From contig CAILNX010000026.1 in NCBI GenBank assembly GCA_903835685.1, positions 62,001 through 126,000 on the forward strand: DNA of 64,000 bases, given 5' to 3'. Both the position numbers and the translations under genes were made by a program. Within the stretch, counting starts at the first letter, position 1, and the number at the start of each line of letters is the position of its first letter. The stretch is from an uncultured delta proteobacterium (GTDB lineage Bacteria; Desulfobacterota; Desulfovibrionia; Desulfovibrionales; Desulfovibrionaceae). Of the stretch, positions 54,987 through 63,574 are shown one piece after another. Under the pieces are notes generated by a model that was not told where the DNA came from, ran no database searches, and was given only the letters and a program-made list of their open reading frames with translations.

Positions 54987-55862
54987 ATGTCCGCTCACAT
55001 CCGCTCTGTCATCATCATCACCAAGTCCGGCGATCTGGAGGCCCTGGCCCTGGGCCGCCGGGTGGCCGACTGGCTCATGGCCCGGGAGGTCATGGCCCGC
55101 GTTACGGAGCACAGCCCGGACAATGGCGACCTGCCCGCCTGCGTTACCGGGGAGACCCCCTGCCTGCTGCTCATCCTGGGCGGGGACGGGACCTTCATCA
55201 GCGTGGCCCGGCGGGCGCACGCCGCCTCCCTGCCCCTTTTAGGCCTGAACATGGGCCACGTGGGCTTCTGGACCGAACTCACCCGGGACAACTGGGAGCA
55301 GGGCCTGACCCTGGTCCTTGAGCAGGGGTTGCGGACCAAGGCGCGGCTGCTCCTGGCCTTCTCCATCTTCCGGGACGGGATGCTGGTGCACGGCGGCTAC
55401 GCGGTCAACGAGCTGACCGTGGGCCGGGGCGCATTGGCCCGGCTGGTGCGCTTGAGCCTTTTCGCGGCGGACGAGCACATCTCCACCTTAAGGGCTGACG
55501 GGATCATTGTGTCCTCGCCCTCGGGGTCCACGGCCTATTGCGTGTCCGCCGGAGGCCCCATCCTGCACCACGATCTCCAGGCCTACTGTGTCACCCCGGT
55601 CTGCCCCTTTTTGAACGATTTCCGGCCCCTGGTCCTGCCCGCCAGCGTGGTTCTGCGCATCCGGGTGGAGGAGACCTCGGGCGAGGTCTGTCTGACCGAG
55701 GACGGCCAGGCCGCCTTTGCCCTCATGCCCGGGGACCTGGTGGAAGTGACCCGCGCCCCCCGGGACCTGCTGGTGGCCGAGACCGGGGCGGTGTCCTATT
55801 TCGGTACCCTGAAGGACAAGGGCTTTCTGACCGGAGGCAAGAACTGTGACCCGGCAATTTGA
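54987..55862 (+). CDS. nadK: NAD kinase
   Basis: This 291-residue enzyme phosphorylates NAD to NADP. It has GGDGTFISVAR near residue 67, GLNMGHVGFWTEL, YAVNELTVGRGA and the SSPSGSTAYCVSAGGPI motif. The start at 54987 was chosen as the family-like beginning (MSAHIRSVIIITKSGD); a TTG at 54969 lies within the -10 region and is not credible. The message appears to be leaderless. It overlaps the next gene by 17 bases. Confidence 0.94.
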   Translation: MSAHIRSVIIITKSGDLEALALGRRVADWLMAREVMARVTEHSPDNGDLPACVTGETPCLLLILGGDGTFISVARRAHAASLPLLGLNMGHVGFWTELTRDNWEQGLTLVLEQGLRTKARLLLAFSIFRDGMLVHGGYAVNELTVGRGALARLVRLSLFAADEHISTLRADGIIVSSPSGSTAYCVSAGGPILHHDLQAYCVTPVCPFLNDFRPLVLPASVVLRIRVEETSGEVCLTEDGQAAFALMPGDLVEVTRAPRDLLVAETGAVSYFGTLKDKGFLTGGKNCDPAI

Positions 55863-57591
55863 ATTCGAGAGCGTCCTGGACGTGAAATACGGCAAGAGCC
55901 CGGCCCTGGACGCCTGGCTCCTGCATTTCATGAGCGAGAACCACATCGAATACACCATCGAGCCGGAGAAGAACGCCTCGCCCGAGCAGATCCGCTTCAT
56001 GGTGGCCTTGGACGCGGACGGGGTGTACATGCCCTGCTCGGACTGGATGTTCCACCAGCTCAATCGGCCCGAGCTCTCCCCCGGACTCAAGGCCGAGTAC
56101 ATCAAGAAGTGGAAGACCCTCATCCGCCTGGCCCGGGCCTATGTCCCGGACCCCTTTGCCCGCAAACGCATCCTGAATCTCTGTCGCCACAAGTTCAAGC
56201 AGTACATCTCCTCGCACATCCTCATCCCCTCCCGGCTCATGAAGATGCTCACCACCATCTTCCTGACCCAGTCCGGCCTGGACGACCCCTACCGGGAGCG
56301 CAAGAAGCTCTATAATTCCCGGGCGCACGAGGCCATCCGCAGTCCGGCCTTTGACCGGGCCGTGAACGTCTGCCCCGAGGCGGCCCTGGCCTGCCACCGC
56401 ATCGCGGACCTGCGCAACGAGCTGGACATGCTCGAACTGGAGCGGCTGTTGCGCATCGCCACCCTGCCGGACATCTGGCGGGCCGTGCACTTGATGCCCC
56501 CCCTGGACAGCATCCTGCACGACCTGGAGCTGGGGGAGCAGGAGTTCCGTCATCTGCGGGCCATCTTCACCGGCCAGGCCGCCCCGCTGAAAATCCTCTA
56601 CCTGCCCAATCTGGCGGGCGGGATCATCTTTGACATGCTGGTCATCCGCGCCCTGCTGCGCCTGGGGCACAAGGTCATCCTGGCCCTCAAGGAGGGCTTT
56701 TACGGCCAGGCCCCCACCTTCTGGGACTACGAGACCGACCCGGTCCTGGCCGAGTACTTGAAGGGCGGGCATTTCGTCACCGACGACCGCATCTCCAAGA
56801 ACGAACTCCTGCGCGTGCAGCGGGAAAACAATTTCGTGGTCATTTCCGACGGGTCCCGGGAGCGGCTGAACCTCTGTCGGGTGAGCGTGACCTTTGCCCG
56901 GGCCTGGAAGGAGTCGGACCTGGTCCTGGGCAAGGGCGAGGCCAATTATTTCCGGCTCATCCAGACCAGCCACGCCTTCACCCGGGACCTGTTCTGCTTC
57001 TTCCGGGACGAGACCGGGCATTTCCACGCCCATTTCAAGCCCAAGGCGGCCTGGATCGTCAAGTTCAGCGAGGAGGCCCTGCGCACCAAGGCCGACGCCA
57101 TTGTCGCGGGCATGCGCGAGGCCAAGGCCAAGGGCAGCACGGTCATGTTCTACAGCGGGATCATCGGCAGCGTGCCCGGCCAGGTGCAGATGGCCATCAA
57201 GATCATGAACACCTTCATCACCCATCTGCGCACCCGCCTGGAAGGCGTGTCCATCATCAATCCGGCCGAGCATTTCGAGGAGGGCATGGACGCCGACGAC
57301 CTCATGTTCATGTGGGAGCGGGTCCAGCGCAGCGGGTATTTGAACGTCTGGCGTTTCCAGACCACCGAGGACATCGAGAAGAGCTTCGACCTCATGGGCC
57401 GCAAGGTCCCGCCGGTCTGGGCGGGCAAGGACGCCACCTATTCCACGGGCTGCACTAAGGAGATGCACATTGCCCTGGAGGTGCAGAAACGCCAGCACGA
57501 GCTTCAAATCATCGGCCCCAGCCCGGAGAAGTTCTTCCGACGGCGGGAATACGGCATCGGGAAGTTCTTTGATGCGGCCATCGCCAACTAG
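55846..57591 (+). CDS. DUF89/ARMT1-like protein with altered metal ligands
   Basis: This 581-residue cytoplasmic protein begins with GTG at 55846, after GGAGG, inside nadK. Its C-terminal half resembles the DUF89 metabolite-damage phosphatase family: FVVISDGSRERL and ESDLVLGKGEANYFRL match SDGS and DLVLxKGxxN. The catalytic DNAGE segment usual in the family reads NLAGG (LYLPNLAGGIIFD), so the expected Asp and Asn metal ligands are replaced. The N-terminal 240 residues have no recognised domain. Coupling to nadK hints at a link with nucleotide or cofactor metabolism. Confidence 0.65.
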   Translation: MTRQFEFESVLDVKYGKSPALDAWLLHFMSENHIEYTIEPEKNASPEQIRFMVALDADGVYMPCSDWMFHQLNRPELSPGLKAEYIKKWKTLIRLARAYVPDPFARKRILNLCRHKFKQYISSHILIPSRLMKMLTTIFLTQSGLDDPYRERKKLYNSRAHEAIRSPAFDRAVNVCPEAALACHRIADLRNELDMLELERLLRIATLPDIWRAVHLMPPLDSILHDLELGEQEFRHLRAIFTGQAAPLKILYLPNLAGGIIFDMLVIRALLRLGHKVILALKEGFYGQAPTFWDYETDPVLAEYLKGGHFVTDDRISKNELLRVQRENNFVVISDGSRERLNLCRVSVTFARAWKESDLVLGKGEANYFRLIQTSHAFTRDLFCFFRDETGHFHAHFKPKAAWIVKFSEEALRTKADAIVAGMREAKAKGSTVMFYSGIIGSVPGQVQMAIKIMNTFITHLRTRLEGVSIINPAEHFEEGMDADDLMFMWERVQRSGYLNVWRFQTTEDIEKSFDLMGRKVPPVWAGKDATYSTGCTKEMHIALEVQKRQHELQIIGPSPEKFFRRREYGIGKFFDAAIAN

Positions 57592-57625
57592 GGGAGCGCC
57601 CGCCCGGCGAGCGGCGGTCAGAATG

Positions 57626-57653
57626 AAGAATAAGAATAATAATTTTGTATATT
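57626..57653 (+). repeat. AT-only intergenic element, copy 5
   Basis: AAGAATAAGAATAATAATTT followed by TGTATATT, between the DUF89-like gene and mltA. It is preceded by AGAATG, as is copy 2; copies 2 and 5 share 21 identical bases starting at AGAATGAAG. The second half is diverged, so the palindrome is weaker. Confidence 0.65.
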
Positions 57654-57672
57654 CGCGTGTTTGTGGGCAGCA

Positions 57673-59199
57673 ATGCTGATTCCTGGACACAGCACGAATC
57701 TCGGGGACCTGATCCTGGCCCTGGCTTTGGCCCTGGCTCTGGGCCTGGCCGGATGCGCCGCGCAGAGCGGGAGTCCCCGGGACACCGGCGAGGCCGAAAC
57801 CCTGGCCCAGGCCTGCCCGGACGTGACCCTGGCCCCCCTGGCCGACCTGGCCCCGGCTTCCGGGGACGCGGCCCAGGCTTCGGAAGATTCCGTTGAGGAC
57901 ATGGCCAGCCTGTTCATCCGGGTGAACCTGGCCCCCCTGGCCGATATGGAGGCCCTGGCCCGGTCCGGGGAGGACGGGGGCCTGGACCGGGCCTTTTCCG
58001 ACGCCCTGGACGATTCGGCCGGGCCAAAGGGCGGCTCCAAGAAATCCCGTGCTCCCGGGGCCGGGCGCGCGGGCCTCAAGGGCAAGGGCTTCGTGGCCGT
58101 GAGCGAGAGCGAGGGCCTGGCCCAGACCCTGGGCCTGGACCCGGCCGCCCAGGGCCTGCATTCCTGGATGGAGTTGAAAAAGCCCCTGGAGCGCAGCCTG
58201 TCCTTTGTGTCCGGCCGTCCCCAAAACCGCTTTGCCGTGGTCCGGCCGGACCTGACCCTGACCTGGGGGCAGTTGGACCAGAGCCTGCGCCTGCTCCTCT
58301 CCCTGCTGCCCCGGCTGGACGTCGAGCCGCGCCTCCTGGCCCGGCATTTCGTCTGGTACCGCTATGAGCCCGGCGCGACCATGACCGGGTACTACGCGCC
58401 CGTGGTGGACGCCAGCCTCTCCCCAAAGGCCGGGTACACCTATCCCCTCTACGCCCCGCCCCCGGACATGGTCCGCCTGAATCTGGGCCAATTCTCGGGC
58501 AAGCTGAAGGACCAGTGGCTGGTGGCCCGCTCGGACCAGGGCCGGGTGCGGCCCTATTACACCCGCAAGTCCATTGACGGGGACCAGGTTCTGACCGGAC
58601 AGGGCCTGGAGATCGCCTGGCTCAAAAGCCCCCTGGACGCCTTCTATCTGCACGTCCAGGGCGGCGGGAAGCTGCGCCTGCCCGACGGCAGCACCCGCGC
58701 CGTGGGCTATGCCGGGGACAACGGCCGCCCCTTCACCGGCCTGGCGGCCATTCTCCTGCGCGAGGGGCGCTTGAGCCGGGAGCGGGCCAACATGGACGCG
58801 GTGCGCGAGTATTTCGCCGACCATCCCAAGGATTTGCGGCCAGCCATGTTCCAGAACGAGCGCTACATCTTTTTCCGCTTCACGGACCAGGAACAGGGCG
58901 GGTCCATGGGAAAGCCCTTGACTCCGATGCTGTCCCTGGCTACGGACCCCTCACTTCTGCCGCCCGGGTGCGTGTTCGCCATGAAGGCGGACCTGCCGGG
59001 AACCAAGGCCGGACCCGGGCAGGCCGTCAGCGGCATCGGCCTGGCCCAGGACCGGGGCGCGGCCATCAAGGGGCGGCGGCTGGACTATTACATCGGGGAA
59101 GGCCAGGAGGCGGGCGACGTGGCGCAGAACATCAAGACGCCCACGGCCATCCACCTTCTGGTCAGCCGGGAGGCCTTACTGCAATGCCCAATGCAATGA
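57673..59199 (+). CDS. mltA: Membrane-bound lytic murein transglycosylase MltA
   Basis: This 508-residue lipoprotein (lipobox LAGC near residue 27) has about 130 low-complexity residues rich in Ala, Gly, Ser and Asp, then an MltA domain (FVWYRYEPGATMTGYYAPVVDASL, in parts; PLYAPPPDM; KSPLDAFYLHVQGGGKL) and a C-terminal 3D domain (SGIGLAQDRGAAIKGRRLDYYIGEG, in parts). It cleaves peptidoglycan glycan strands. No ribosome binding site precedes the ATG; it overlaps the stop of an 18-codon frame that begins in the AT-only element, so it may be coupled to it. A TTG at 57661 is the alternative start. Confidence 0.9.
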   Translation: MLIPGHSTNLGDLILALALALALGLAGCAAQSGSPRDTGEAETLAQACPDVTLAPLADLAPASGDAAQASEDSVEDMASLFIRVNLAPLADMEALARSGEDGGLDRAFSDALDDSAGPKGGSKKSRAPGAGRAGLKGKGFVAVSESEGLAQTLGLDPAAQGLHSWMELKKPLERSLSFVSGRPQNRFAVVRPDLTLTWGQLDQSLRLLLSLLPRLDVEPRLLARHFVWYRYEPGATMTGYYAPVVDASLSPKAGYTYPLYAPPPDMVRLNLGQFSGKLKDQWLVARSDQGRVRPYYTRKSIDGDQVLTGQGLEIAWLKSPLDAFYLHVQGGGKLRLPDGSTRAVGYAGDNGRPFTGLAAILLREGRLSRERANMDAVREYFADHPKDLRPAMFQNERYIFFRFTDQEQGGSMGKPLTPMLSLATDPSLLPPGCVFAMKADLPGTKAGPGQAVSGIGLAQDRGAAIKGRRLDYYIGEGQEAGDVAQNIKTPTAIHLLVSREALLQCPMQ

Positions 59200-59861
59200 C
59201 AGTCTTTGATCGCGTGAAACTGGCCCTGGCCGAGGCCTTTGATTGCCAACTGGCGGCCGTGGCCCAGTGGCACCAGGCCGAGCCCGGGGATTTCCCCGAA
59301 CCCTGCCCCGCGCCTTCGCCGGACCCGCACTCGGGCCTGGCCGCGTTCGCCGAGACCATGATCCGCCAGCACCTGGCCAATTTCCGGCTCTGGCACGTGG
59401 AGGACCTGGCCCGGCTCAAGGAGTCCGGGGCCGAGGCCGTGGCCCAGTGCAAGTACGACATCGACCGGTTGAACCAGCGCCGCAACGATTTGATCGAGGG
59501 CCTGGACCGCTGCCTGGTGGCCCTTCTGGCCCCGGCCCTGCCCCCCCTGCCCGATGGGGTCGGGGCCGAGCGGCACAACACCGAGACCATCGGCAGTGCC
59601 GTGGACCGCATGTCCATATTTTCGTTGAAGATATTTCACATGGAAGAGCAGACCCGCCGCTCGGACGTCGGCCTCGAACACCTGGAGACCTGCTGCCGTA
59701 AGCTGGACCTGCTTTCCGAGCAGCGCCGGGACTTGGGCAAAAGCGTCCTGGACCTGGTGGACGAGTATGCGGCCGGGACCAAGCGCCCCAAGGTCTTCTA
59801 CCAGTTCAAGATGTACAACGACCCGAGTTTGAATCCGGCCTTGTACGGGAACAAGGAGTAG
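59184..59861 (+). CDS. DUF4254 family protein
   Basis: This 225-residue soluble, helical protein matches DUF4254: the conserved [52 protein letters not shown] (in parts) and [12 protein letters not shown]. Its function is unknown; it often sits near envelope or glycosyltransferase genes. The first ATG overlaps the end of mltA by 16 bases and has GGGAGG upstream. Such overlap suggests the same transcript and a role in envelope biology (inference). Confidence 0.88.
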   Translation: MPNAMTVFDRVKLALAEAFDCQLAAVAQWHQAEPGDFPEPCPAPSPDPHSGLAAFAETMIRQHLANFRLWHVEDLARLKESGAEAVAQCKYDIDRLNQRRNDLIEGLDRCLVALLAPALPPLPDGVGAERHNTETIGSAVDRMSIFSLKIFHMEEQTRRSDVGLEHLETCCRKLDLLSEQRRDLGKSVLDLVDEYAAGTKRPKVFYQFKMYNDPSLNPALYGNKE

Positions 59862-59980
59862 GGGGGACCGCGTGCCGGTCGGCCCGGCCTCTGTCCCCGG
59901 TCTTGCCCGCCCCGGGGAATTGCGGTAAGGCCCTTGGCTTCACCGGCTCGGGAGCTTTGAGCCGGACAAGGAGCCTTTCC

Positions 59981-61420
59981 ATGCAGTACGAAACCGTCAT
60001 CGGCCTGGAAATCCACGCCCAGCTCAAGACCGCCACCAAGATCTTCTGCTCCTGCTCCACCACCTTTGGCAACGAGCCCAATGAGAACGTCTGCCCGGTC
60101 TGCTCGGGCATGCCCGGGGTGCTGCCGGTGCTGAACGTCAAGGTGGCCGAGTACGCGGCCAAGATGGGCATGGCCGTGAACTGCGTGGTGAATCCGGTTT
60201 CGGTCTTTGCCCGCAAGAACTATTTCTACCCCGACCTGCCCAAGGCCTACCAGATTTCCCAGTTCGAGCAGCCCATCTGCGGGCCAGGCCACGTGGTCAT
60301 CGAGACCGAGGCCGGGCGCAAGAAGGTGGGCATCACCCGCATCCACATGGAAGAGGACGCGGGCAAGAACATCCATTCGGCCAGCGAGAACAAGAGCTTC
60401 GTGGATTTGAACCGCACCGGCGTGCCCTTGATCGAGATCGTGTCCGACCCGGACATGCGCTCGGCTGCCGAGGCCGTGGCCTACCTGAAAGAGATACGCA
60501 GCATCCTGGTCTACCTGGGCATCTGCGACGGGAATATGGAGGAGGGCTCGTTTCGCTGCGACGCCAACGTGTCCGTGCGCCCCGTGGGCCAGGCCGAGCT
60601 CGGGACCCGGGCGGAGCTGAAGAACATGAACTCCTTCAAGCACGTGCAAAAAGCCATTGATTACGAGGTGGCCCGCCAGATCGACCTGGTCGAGGACGGC
60701 GAGGCCGTGATCCAGGAGACCCGGCTCTACGACGCGGCCAAGGGGACCACCCATCCCATGCGCGGCAAGGAAGAGGCCCACGACTACCGCTATTTCCCGG
60801 ACCCGGACCTGGTGCCCCTGGTGCTTGAGGCTCAGTGGCTGACGACATGGCGCGGCGAGTTGCCCGAACTGCCCGAGGCCAAGCGCAATCGTTTCGTGTC
60901 CCAGTACGGCCTGCCGGAGTTCGACGCGGGCGTGCTCACGGCCGAGCGGGATTTGGCCGATTATTTTGAGGCGACTGTCGCTGCCGGGGGGGCTGCCGGA
61001 GGCGAGGCCAAGAAGGTCTCCAACTGGATGATGGGCGAGTTTTTGCGCGAACTGAACCAGGCCGGGATCGGGGCGGGCCAGGCCAAACTGGCCCCGGCCG
61101 ATCTGGCCAGGCTCGTGGGCCTCATCGATAAGGGCCTCATCAGCGGCAAGATCGCCAAGGAGGTCTTCCCCGAGCTCTTCGCCCAGGGCGGGGACCCCGA
61201 GGCCTTTGTCAAGGCCAAGGGGCTGGTGCAGATTTCCGACACCTCGGCCCTGGAACAGGCCGTGGACGCCGTGCTGGCCGAGAGCCAGACAGAGGTGGAG
61301 CGGTACCGGGCCGGAAACACCAAGCTCCTGGGCTTTTTCGTGGGCCAGGTGATGAAGAAAACCAAGGGCCAGGCCAATCCCGGCATAGTCAACGATCTGC
61401 TCAAGAATAAACTGGCCTAA
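59981..61420 (+). CDS. gatB: Asp-tRNA(Asn)/Glu-tRNA(Gln) amidotransferase subunit B
   Basis: This 479-residue subunit has [13 protein letters not shown] at its start, the zinc cysteines CSCST...CPVCSGMPG, and [33 protein letters not shown] and [11 protein letters not shown]. It activates tRNA-bound Glu or Asp for amidation. gatA and gatC are not adjacent. The start follows AAGGAG. The C-terminal YqeY-like domain is complete. Confidence 0.97.
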   Translation: MQYETVIGLEIHAQLKTATKIFCSCSTTFGNEPNENVCPVCSGMPGVLPVLNVKVAEYAAKMGMAVNCVVNPVSVFARKNYFYPDLPKAYQISQFEQPICGPGHVVIETEAGRKKVGITRIHMEEDAGKNIHSASENKSFVDLNRTGVPLIEIVSDPDMRSAAEAVAYLKEIRSILVYLGICDGNMEEGSFRCDANVSVRPVGQAELGTRAELKNMNSFKHVQKAIDYEVARQIDLVEDGEAVIQETRLYDAAKGTTHPMRGKEEAHDYRYFPDPDLVPLVLEAQWLTTWRGELPELPEAKRNRFVSQYGLPEFDAGVLTAERDLADYFEATVAAGGAAGGEAKKVSNWMMGEFLRELNQAGIGAGQAKLAPADLARLVGLIDKGLISGKIAKEVFPELFAQGGDPEAFVKAKGLVQISDTSALEQAVDAVLAESQTEVERYRAGNTKLLGFFVGQVMKKTKGQANPGIVNDLLKNKLA

Positions 61421-61433
61421 GGGGGATTCTGTC

Positions 61434-62474
61434 GTGCTGACCGACCATATCCGTTATTCCGACCAGGACCACAATCTGCTGCTCCTGGACCAGCGCTACC
61501 TGCCCATGCGCGAAGAGACCTTCGCCTGCCGCCACACGGCGGACATCATATACGCCTTGCAGACCATGGTGGTGCGCGGGGCCCCGGCCATCGGCGTGAC
61601 CGCGGCCTACGGCTGCTGCCTGGCCTTAAGGGAAGTGGGCGAGGGCAAAGGCTGGGAGGAGGCCCTGGCCGGCAAGCTCCAGGAGATCGAGAACGCCCGG
61701 CCCACGGCCGTGAACCTGCGCTGGGCCGTGCGCCGCATGCGCGAGGTCTGGAAGGGCCTGGAGGGCATCCCGGCCGCCGGTCTGGCCGAGCGCTGGCTCC
61801 TGGAGGCCAAGACCATCCACCAGCAGGACATCGAGGCCAACCAGGCCATGGGCCGCTTCGGGGCTGATCTCATCGCCGACGGGGACACGGTGCTCACCCA
61901 CTGCAACGCGGGCGCACTGGCCACGGCCGGACACGGCACGGCCGTGGGCGTGATCTATTCGGCCTGGCAGCAAGGCAAGCGCATCAAGGTCATTGCCGAC
62001 GAGACCCGGCCCTTTCTCCAGGGCGCGCGGCTTACGGCCTATGAGGTGCACAAGGCCTGCATCCCGGTGACCGTGGCCTGCGACAACGCCTGCGCCCTGC
62101 TCATGCACAAGGGGCTGGTGCAAAAGGTGGTGGTGGGCGCGGATCGCATCGCGGCCAACGGCGACGCGGCCAACAAGATCGGCACCTTCGGGGTGGCCAT
62201 CATCGCCAAGGAATTCGGCATTCCCTTCTACGTGGCCGCGCCCGTGAGCACCATCGACCCCGAGACCTTGACCGGCGCGGAAATCCCCATCGAGGAGCGC
62301 CCCGCCCGGGAGGTCACTCATGTGGGCGACACCCAGATCACGCCCAGCGAGGTGCCGGTGTACAATTTCGCCTTTGACGTGACCCCCAACCGGCTCATCG
62401 CCGGGATCATCACGGACAAGGGCGTGCTGCGGCCCCCGTACACCGAGGCCATCAAGAAGCTGTTCGAGAAATAG
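61434..62474 (+). CDS. mtnA: S-methyl-5-thioribose-1-phosphate isomerase
   Basis: This 346-residue enzyme of methionine salvage converts methylthioribose 1-phosphate to methylthioribulose 1-phosphate. It has [48 protein letters not shown], the catalytic Cys in HCNAGA, and [19 protein letters not shown], as in the family. The start is GTG at 61434 with GGGGG nine bases upstream; it follows gatB by 13 bases. An intrinsic terminator follows. Confidence 0.95.
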   Translation: MLTDHIRYSDQDHNLLLLDQRYLPMREETFACRHTADIIYALQTMVVRGAPAIGVTAAYGCCLALREVGEGKGWEEALAGKLQEIENARPTAVNLRWAVRRMREVWKGLEGIPAAGLAERWLLEAKTIHQQDIEANQAMGRFGADLIADGDTVLTHCNAGALATAGHGTAVGVIYSAWQQGKRIKVIADETRPFLQGARLTAYEVHKACIPVTVACDNACALLMHKGLVQKVVVGADRIAANGDAANKIGTFGVAIIAKEFGIPFYVAAPVSTIDPETLTGAEIPIEERPAREVTHVGDTQITPSEVPVYNFAFDVTPNRLIAGIITDKGVLRPPYTEAIKKLFEK

Positions 62475-62518
62475 ACGCCCCCGGCCCGAAAAGGGCAGGG
62501 CGGCAGGATGAAATGAAG

Positions 62519-62556
62519 AACCGGCTCCGGGGGATGACCCTGGGGCCGGTTTTTTT
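62519..62556 (+). terminator. Rho-independent terminator after mtnA
   Basis: AACCGGC...GCCGGTT stem with an imperfect inner part (TCCGGGG/CCCTGGG) and TTTTTTT. It ends the gatB-mtnA unit and faces mazF on the other strand. Confidence 0.88.
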
Positions 62557-62597
62557 GTTCGCGGAGGTTCCCGCAGCCAGGGTGATCCCGGAAGGTC

Positions 62598-62921
62598 CTA
62601 CTCAGTGAACATTTCTTGGAGTTTGGCCAGAAGGGAAGGTTGGTCGTGAGGATCAAGGGGACCGAGGTCCGCAAGCAGGCGGGTTTTGTCCACGACCCTG
62701 AGTTGATCCAGGGCCACCTGGCCGTCCTTGCCCGCGAAGGTTGTGTTCTGGCGAAAAGGGTAGGCGCGTTTGCGGCTGGTCAGAGGGGCGATGATGACCG
62801 TGCCCATGGTCCTGTTGATTTCGTTCGGAGAGACCACCACCGCCGGTCTGGTCTTGCGCATTTCATGGCCCTGGGTTGGGTCCAGGGCCACCAGATACAC
62901 GCCGAATCTCTGGATTACCAT
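62598..62921 (-). CDS. mazF: MazF/PemK-type toxin (endoribonuclease)
   Basis: This 107-residue protein has the PemK/MazF pattern: GVYLVALDPTQGHEMRKTRPAVVVS, NRTMGTVIIAPLTS, TTFAGKDGQVALDQLRVVDKTRLL (in parts). MazF enzymes cut mRNA at specific sites and stop growth until neutralised. Its ATG at 62921 overlaps the antitoxin's stop; another ATG at 62927 is possible. It is the second gene of the pair, as in typical mazEF. Confidence 0.92.
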   Translation of the reverse strand: MVIQRFGVYLVALDPTQGHEMRKTRPAVVVSPNEINRTMGTVIIAPLTSRKRAYPFRQNTTFAGKDGQVALDQLRVVDKTRLLADLGPLDPHDQPSLLAKLQEMFTE

Positions 62922-63160
62922 TCCCATTCGGTGAGGTCCCATTGGGTGGGAACGTCAGCCAGAAGGGGCGGTTCCCCGGACTCGGCCAGTTCCTGCGCCG
63001 CCTCGGCCCATCCCTGGCGCACCGGGCGCACCGGCTCGACGAACAGGCCGCCGTTCTTCATGGTCAGGCGCGCCTCGTCCGTGAAGCCGCATTGGGCCAT
63101 GAGGTCCTCAGGGAGCTGAATGCCCCTGGCGTTGTCCATGTCCACGATCTTGACGAGCAT
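62915..63160 (-). CDS. mazE: MazE-type antitoxin (SpoVT-AbrB domain)
   Basis: This 81-residue protein has an AbrB-type swapped-hairpin DNA-binding N-terminus (MLVKIVDMDNARGIQLPEDL, CGFTDEARLTMKNGGLF) and an acidic tail (AESGEPPLLADVPTQWDLTEWEW, in parts) expected to wrap the toxin. It likely represses its own promoter. The start follows GGAGG. It overlaps mazF by 7 bases. Confidence 0.9.
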   Translation of the reverse strand: MLVKIVDMDNARGIQLPEDLMAQCGFTDEARLTMKNGGLFVEPVRPVRQGWAEAAQELAESGEPPLLADVPTQWDLTEWEW

Positions 63161-63192
63161 ACCCTGTTTCCTCCCTGCCGGACGCTTTCTCT

Positions 63193-63222
63193 CATATATG
63201 GGTATCCTTGGGGAACGGTCAA
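63193..63222 (-). promoter_or_regulatory. Promoter for mazEF
   Basis: On the minus strand TTGACC (63222-63217), 18-base spacer, TATATG (63198-63193), about 33 bases before mazE. An AbrB-type repressor would be expected to bind near it; no clear operator is visible. Confidence 0.5.
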
Positions 63223-63302
63223 GACCGGGGGCCGGGCGCATGTCCGTGAGCCAGGGCTTGGCCTTGCCATCACCCCCGCCCCCTGCTACTCTCCTTCTAA
63301 CC

Positions 63303-63383
63303 GATTGGGGTGCCCCGGAAAGCCCGGGGCTGAGATCATACCCATGGAACCTGACGCAGTTCGTACTGCCGGAGGGAATCGGG
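63303..63383 (+). promoter_or_regulatory. TPP riboswitch (thi-box)
   Basis: The thi-box core is clear: GGGGTGCC, GGGGCTGAGATCATACCC, GAACCTGACGCAGTTCGTACTGCCGGAGGGAATC (in parts: GAACCTGA, TACTGCCG, AGGGA). It binds thiamine pyrophosphate and lowers expression of the gene behind it. It lies about 190 bases upstream of thi4. Confidence 0.95.
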
Positions 63384-63474
63384 GCCGCGTTTCCTGCCTT
63401 GTTCGCCGCGCCGCCCGTTTTCCCGGGCCGTGGCCCGGTTCATGCCTGTCTCTCCCGTTCCTGGTCATCCCCTC

Positions 63475-63518
63475 GGTTTTCGGCCCTGGCGCGCCCTTTG
63501 GGCGCTCGGCGGAAAACC
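63475..63518 (+). promoter_or_regulatory. Long hairpin between the TPP riboswitch and thi4
   Basis: Outer arms GGTTTTCGGCC / GGCGGAAAACC (10 of 11 pair) enclose an inner hairpin GCGCCC-TTT-GGGCGC. It is followed by CCCTTTCC, not a T-run, and ends 44 bases before the thi4 ribosome binding site. It could be part of the expression platform, e.g. a Rho-type or alternative-folding switch (inference). A second hairpin CCGGGCC-GT-GGCCCGG lies at 63423-63438. Confidence 0.45.
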
Positions 63519-63574
63519 CCTTTCCGCGCAACCGGGCGGTCCCTGGCCGCCCCTTACCAAACGGGAGAATCCTC

